From the NCBI RefSeq assembly GCF_028769735.1, contig NC_088172.1, positions 70,456,631 through 70,520,630 on the forward strand: DNA of 64,000 bases, read 5' to 3'. Made by a program: the position numbers and the translations under genes. This DNA comes from Zonotrichia leucophrys gambelii. Lineage: Eukaryota; Chordata; Aves; Passeriformes; Passerellidae. The stretch's first letter is position 1. Each line of letters begins with the position of its first letter. Below the pieces are notes generated by a model. The model saw nothing but the letters and a program-made list of their open reading frames with translations, made no database searches and was not told the origin of the DNA. Below, in pieces: positions 60,233-64,000 of this stretch.

Positions 60233-61779
60233 TGTTCCAGAGAAGGCTCCAAAACCAGAGCTGGGAACTGGGAACTGGCTTCTGCACCACCTGGCCCAAG
60301 CTGCTTCCCCACAGCCTGCCATGGGATTCTCAAACCACACTGAGTGAATGCACATCAAGGTCTCACCTGCTGGCTACACCAGCAGTTAAGCAGCTCAGCC
60401 AGCAGAGCATGAAGCAGAGCACGGGCTAAAACCTGCAGCTGAACCTGGGGCAGGAGCAGGCGGCTGCAGGACACCATCCCAGCCCCTTGCTGGGGCCTGG
60501 AGGCAGCTGTGACAGCCCAGGGTGACAGAGCAGGGCAGGAGGTGACAGAGAACAGCAGGCAACAGCACCACGGGCCGGTGGCCAGATGATGACAGCAGTG
60601 CCCTTAAAGGCTGGAATACCAGTGGTACCACACATAACTGTTAACAGTAGCATCTTTATTCTATTAACCTTGTTTTATTAATTAAACAATTATGAATGGA
60701 CATATCAAAAAAATGGGTCAGTGTTCTTACTGTCCCTGATAATTAGCAAGGAAGTTCAGGGGCAACAGGCAGCATACCTATTTACTCACAATTCACATTA
60801 AAAAAGTACCTCAGGTCTAAATTTATTCTGTTGTACTTTGAAAAGCAGAAACCTCAGTAAGGTCACTGCCATTTGCCAAGATAGGTAGGGATGACAAACA
60901 TCTGGAAAACATTTCATGGTTTAGGGGAATTCAGCTAGTCTCTTGCCACAATATTTGCAACTTAGAAAGATGCTGAATGAAGGCTAAATAGGTAAAAAAA
61001 TAGAGATTTCATTAAACTAAATCTCCCTTCTATGCTAGTAACAATTTGGGTGGAAGGAAAAGGAATATGACTGAAGTTTTGTTAAGAGTCTTTGAGTTCC
61101 ACAAACTGCTGAGCATCCTGTCTTTTGAAAACTGCAGTCTTTCACAAGCCTAAATATCATGGGATATTGAGGCATTTTTGAGAATTTTTAACCTAAGCCA
61201 GCTTATTCCTGGCTTAACATTTAATGATCATGTGTGATTTCAGAACATTTAAATTGCTTTCCACAAATCTATTTGTTCATCACTAATACAGATCTATTTC
61301 TTACAACTATCTAAGGCTAGCCATCTCCAGTTACAACCTTAATATAATGAAAAAAAAGGATATGAGGGCAGGTAGTTTCACAGGATCAAGGTATCACCTT
61401 AAACTTCATATATATCTGTAGCAAGATAATGACCCAACTGAGTCTAATACTCCTTTGCTTTCTTTTAATATTATACAATATTCAAACAAAGAATAGCCAG
61501 GCCTAATGGCCCATTAAATAGGCAGTACTGAACAGCAATAAATTTTTTTGCAATTGATTTAATATCCTCAGTTCAACTTAACTGGCTATGAAAAACATTA
61601 CTTCCATTGCAAAGTATATTTAAAACATCACAAAGAACATGCACATTTATTCTAAAATAAGGCAAACTATTAATATAGTGTATCCATTATATAAAAAATA
61701 TCTTCTCACTTTACAGCAAATTAAAGAGACACATACAGAAGAATAATTTGTAAGAAAATGATGAAAAGTTCTTATTTAC

Positions 61780-61854
61780 TTGCATCAAGTGTCAAGGTCT
61801 TCCCCACTGTAATTCTCACTGTCACTGTATTAGTAATTCCTACCCCAAAGGAGC
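61780..61854 (-). CDS. BIRC6: Predicted BIRC6 exon, start uncertain
   Basis: On the minus strand an open segment reads SFGVGITNTVTVRITVGKTL followed by TLDA, and ends at GCAA|GTAAAT. The leftover A joins the TT at the start of the 55975-56185 exon to give Ile, so the protein would run TLDA-I-LDMARH. The phase fits, and the sequence looks like a beta-rich protein segment. I believe it is the exon just before, but I cannot recall the family well enough here to be sure. The 5' boundary could be TATAG|GCTCC (61854) or CCTCAAG|GGGCTG (61890). The second has the better pyrimidine tract, and both keep the phase. Confidence 0.5.
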
Positions 61855-62122
61855 CTATAAACTTGGTGTAAAAAACCCCCCCAACAGCCCCTTGAGGAAA
61901 AATAAAAAATCAACACCTTCACCAGTTTTACAGCTATGACTGTGCCAGATGCAGACCCTCCTTCCTTCTGGGCTCTGACAAAAGCTGTCTATATATACTC
62001 TCAATCTATACTCTCCTGTATCTAACTTCTCATTTTCTGCATTCATTATTTAAGGATTTAGTGAATTTCAGTCATTTTAGAGGCCCACAGAAGTATTTTT
62101 CTTCTGTACAATCTTGTTTTAC
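61855..62122 (-). other. BIRC6: Short BIRC6 intron (provisional)
   Basis: A 270-bp gap between two predicted exons. It contains a T-rich tract and G-run on the minus strand close to the downstream acceptor. It exists only if both exon calls are right. Confidence 0.35.
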
Positions 62123-62254
62123 TTTGGACCAAGACACATGACTGATGCTCTGCCTTTGTTGACGGAAAGAGGGTTGTGCTGGCAGCCACAGCAGCAACAG
62201 GAAACCCTTCCAAAACTACAGTCCTTTTGTTTCTTTTCTCAAAGAGATCTACCA
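62123..62254 (-). CDS. BIRC6: Predicted BIRC6 exon, low confidence
   Basis: A strong acceptor (CTCATATTTGCAG|TGG) opens a 132-nt segment that stays in frame: VDLFEKRNKRTVVLEGFPVA, then AVAASTTLFPSTKAEHQSCV, then LVQ. It ends at CCAAA|GTAAAA, a moderate donor. It begins with two bases and ends with one, so it can join the 61780 exon, giving Ser at the junction. I do not recognise this peptide from BIRC6 by memory, and a third of random segments would fit the phase. It could also be chance. Confidence 0.33.
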
Positions 62255-64000
62255 CTGCAAATATGAGAGAGATGATAATGAATGATCAATTAAAAGGAAG
62301 TAGCTGAAAAGAAAAATGTGTTCAGGAGAGAAACCATACAGAAATCCCAGAAATACAAGGGAGGCCTCCTTCTTGCATGGGATAAAGTTTCCAGTGACCC
62401 AAGAGATGCCTCCAAATCTCATTTCTTATTTTGTTTTGGATCTGTTTCAGTAAGATATTTCATCTTCCTGAGAAGATGAATGTGTTTTGTTAAACACTCA
62501 TCTTGAAGTAGCCATCTTAACCCTGCCTCAGTTTTAAGCAATGTGAAAGATAAATACCAGTTACATGGAGTAACTACATTATAAATCTGTTTTATTCATA
62601 TCATGCACAAATGCTCAAAATTTACTACAGTGTATCCAAGTCTCCCCTGCAAAAACCCCAAGAAAATACCTATGTATTCTGACTAACCTATTTTTTCTTT
62701 CATAGCAATAAAGTTTAAAAGACATGGGATCATCAGCTTAAGAAACTCAAAGTAAAATAAGATATTATTACCCCGCTACTTACTAAAGTTTAAGACCAAT
62801 GTTAAGACCACGACTACAGTACCACATACACCTGGCATTACATTTTTCTTTCTCATTTCATGCTTTTAAACCTCCAAATAAATTAAAAGTAAGATCCAAA
62901 AGTTGTCAATTTTACATAATTTCTAAAACATGCATAGTAATTAGTGAGGACTTTTTTTTTGATGCCTCAGTATGTTATTCACCCATAGCCATGATCAGAT
63001 TAAAGACTTCAGGATCTCATTATCATATTAAAGACTCTCAGCTGCTATGAACACCACTGTTCAAAAAAAAACCCCAAAAACAACACACAAAGGAAGCACT
63101 AATTTTGTATTTTTAATTAAAACCTATAGAAGACAGAGTCTTGTGGCCACATATACTGCCAAGCACGAGTGAGGCACTCTGTTTTTGCAACAGGGCCACA
63201 TACCCTTTCGCTAAATATTTTAAAACTGGAGCCATTCTTCAGCCCCCATTTGCTGCATCTTTGCAAACATATGATGTATGAATGCAGTCCCTGCTGCAGG
63301 CAATAGTGTCAGTTCCAAATACGTCATGCTCTGCTGCCTCTTGATTTTCTGTTTCACAATCAACCCAGGGCAAGCCTCTTTTATAATAGGCCTAATTAAC
63401 ACGCTGTGCTCTGCTCTGCTTTGACAGAGAAAGAGATTGCCCACAGAGCAGCTCAAAATCAGATCTCTAAGAAAACATTAGCCTTTGAGTAAAAATAAAA
63501 CAAAAGCTTTCCAAATATTGTCATCTTGTAGTAATTTAATTAGCTTGACTTTTTCTTCGCTTATTTTAAAATAGGAATAACACCAGAATTTTCACAGTAC
63601 TGTTTTCAGTACTAAGAAAGATGACATCAGGAGAGATTTGTCCCTTGAATGATGAAGCAGGAGAAAGGGGTTAAGCAGCTTATAGGCCATGAGTCACAAA
63701 GCCAACGTCAGAGCAGAAAAACAATACAAGAAGGGTGGGCCTCTGAATTTAAGATGGGTACAGTGTCATGCTCCAAATTTTTACTATTATTGTTCAGACA
63801 CAACTTGAAAATTTTGTCCTTCTGATGTCAGCACTGAACCCATTAGCAGTCAAAAAAATCAGGTCAAATGTTAGAAAAGCTGATAATAAATTATAAATTA
63901 ATTACTGAGGCTGCATTCAATCATTAGTATCACTTCAACACCATGTGCATTTGCCCCTTTTATCAAAGAGATAGGACAGACCCGGAAAAGAGAGAGAAGG
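62255..64000 (-). other. BIRC6: Upstream BIRC6 intron or intronic sequence to the window edge
   Basis: No exon with convincing splice sites was found. A 78-codon minus-strand open frame at 63220-63456 and its surroundings look less AT-rich and more structured than typical intron, and are discussed as a possible conserved element. Earlier BIRC6 exons, including those for the BIR domain, must lie beyond position 64,000. Confidence 0.6.

Larger units (their letters stand above)
56186..61779 (-). other. BIRC6: BIRC6 intron (5.6 kb), if the upstream exon call is right
   Basis: I searched this region for exons that could join in phase to the 55975-56185 exon, which needs one base left over upstream. 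Two splice-flanked open stretches (58878-58934 and 60367-60444) fail the phase test. A TA repeat (57708-57732), an A-rich tract (57836-57906) and a GC-rich hairpin (60183-60232) are present. Confidence 0.65.

Noticed and set aside
60367..60444. 78-bp open segment on the minus strand (VQLQVLARALLHALLAELL) with strong-looking splice sites
   Set aside because: The attractive frame is phase 0, which does not join its neighbours. The frame needed meets a TGA. The Leu-rich peptide comes from CTG-rich sequence in a GC-rich patch.
1..64000. CRISPR arrays, phage, operons or other prokaryotic systems
   Set aside because: The window is plainly vertebrate: spliced genes, CR1 LINEs, a SINE, LTRs and a CpG island. 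No regularly spaced repeats or dense ORFs are present.

Overview
This is a vertebrate nuclear window, almost certainly from a songbird (oscine passerine). Four things support this. It is intron-rich with AT-rich spacers. It carries several 5'-truncated CR1 LINE tails of the avian type. It has a SINE built from a tRNA-Ile head and a CR1 tail, the TguSINE1 design. It also has solo LTRs of passerine endogenous-retrovirus families. Nothing prokaryotic is present: no operons, CRISPR arrays or plasmid functions.

Two real genes are visible, both on the minus strand and in the same head-to-tail order as in mammals (BIRC6 then TTC27). The right half (about 33,800-64,000) holds the 3' end of BIRC6 (BRUCE), the giant IAP-family E2/E3 ubiquitin ligase. 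Nine coding exons read continuously in phase from 56185 down to the stop codon at 34317. They give 475 complete C-terminal residues, including the whole UBC (E2) fold and its catalytic cysteine. Two further upstream exons (61780-61854 and 62123-62254) are predicted from splice sites and reading phase and are less certain. The BIR domain and most of the protein lie beyond position 64,000.

The left end (1-8,300) holds the 5' end of TTC27, a TPR-repeat protein: a CpG-island promoter, exon 1 with the start codon at 7976-7974, and exon 2 at 5188-5011. Later exons lie left of position 1.

Between the genes, about 8,700-33,800 is gene-poor DNA. I recognise two CR1 fragments, one solo LTR (21857-22480) and a GC-rich unclassified block beside it. 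BIRC6 introns contain CR1 copies (43516-43768, 50905-51200), the SINE (35271-35399), an LTR with a near-perfect 6-bp target duplication (36247-36620), a diverged LTR ending about 40 bp from a splice donor (about 55395-55935), short tandem duplications and two striking inverted repeats.

I found no convincing new biological system. The observations most worth checking are the weak TTC27 exon 2 donor, the two predicted BIRC6 exons, the hairpins at 46557-46628 and 60183-60232, and the LTR beside a BIRC6 splice donor.
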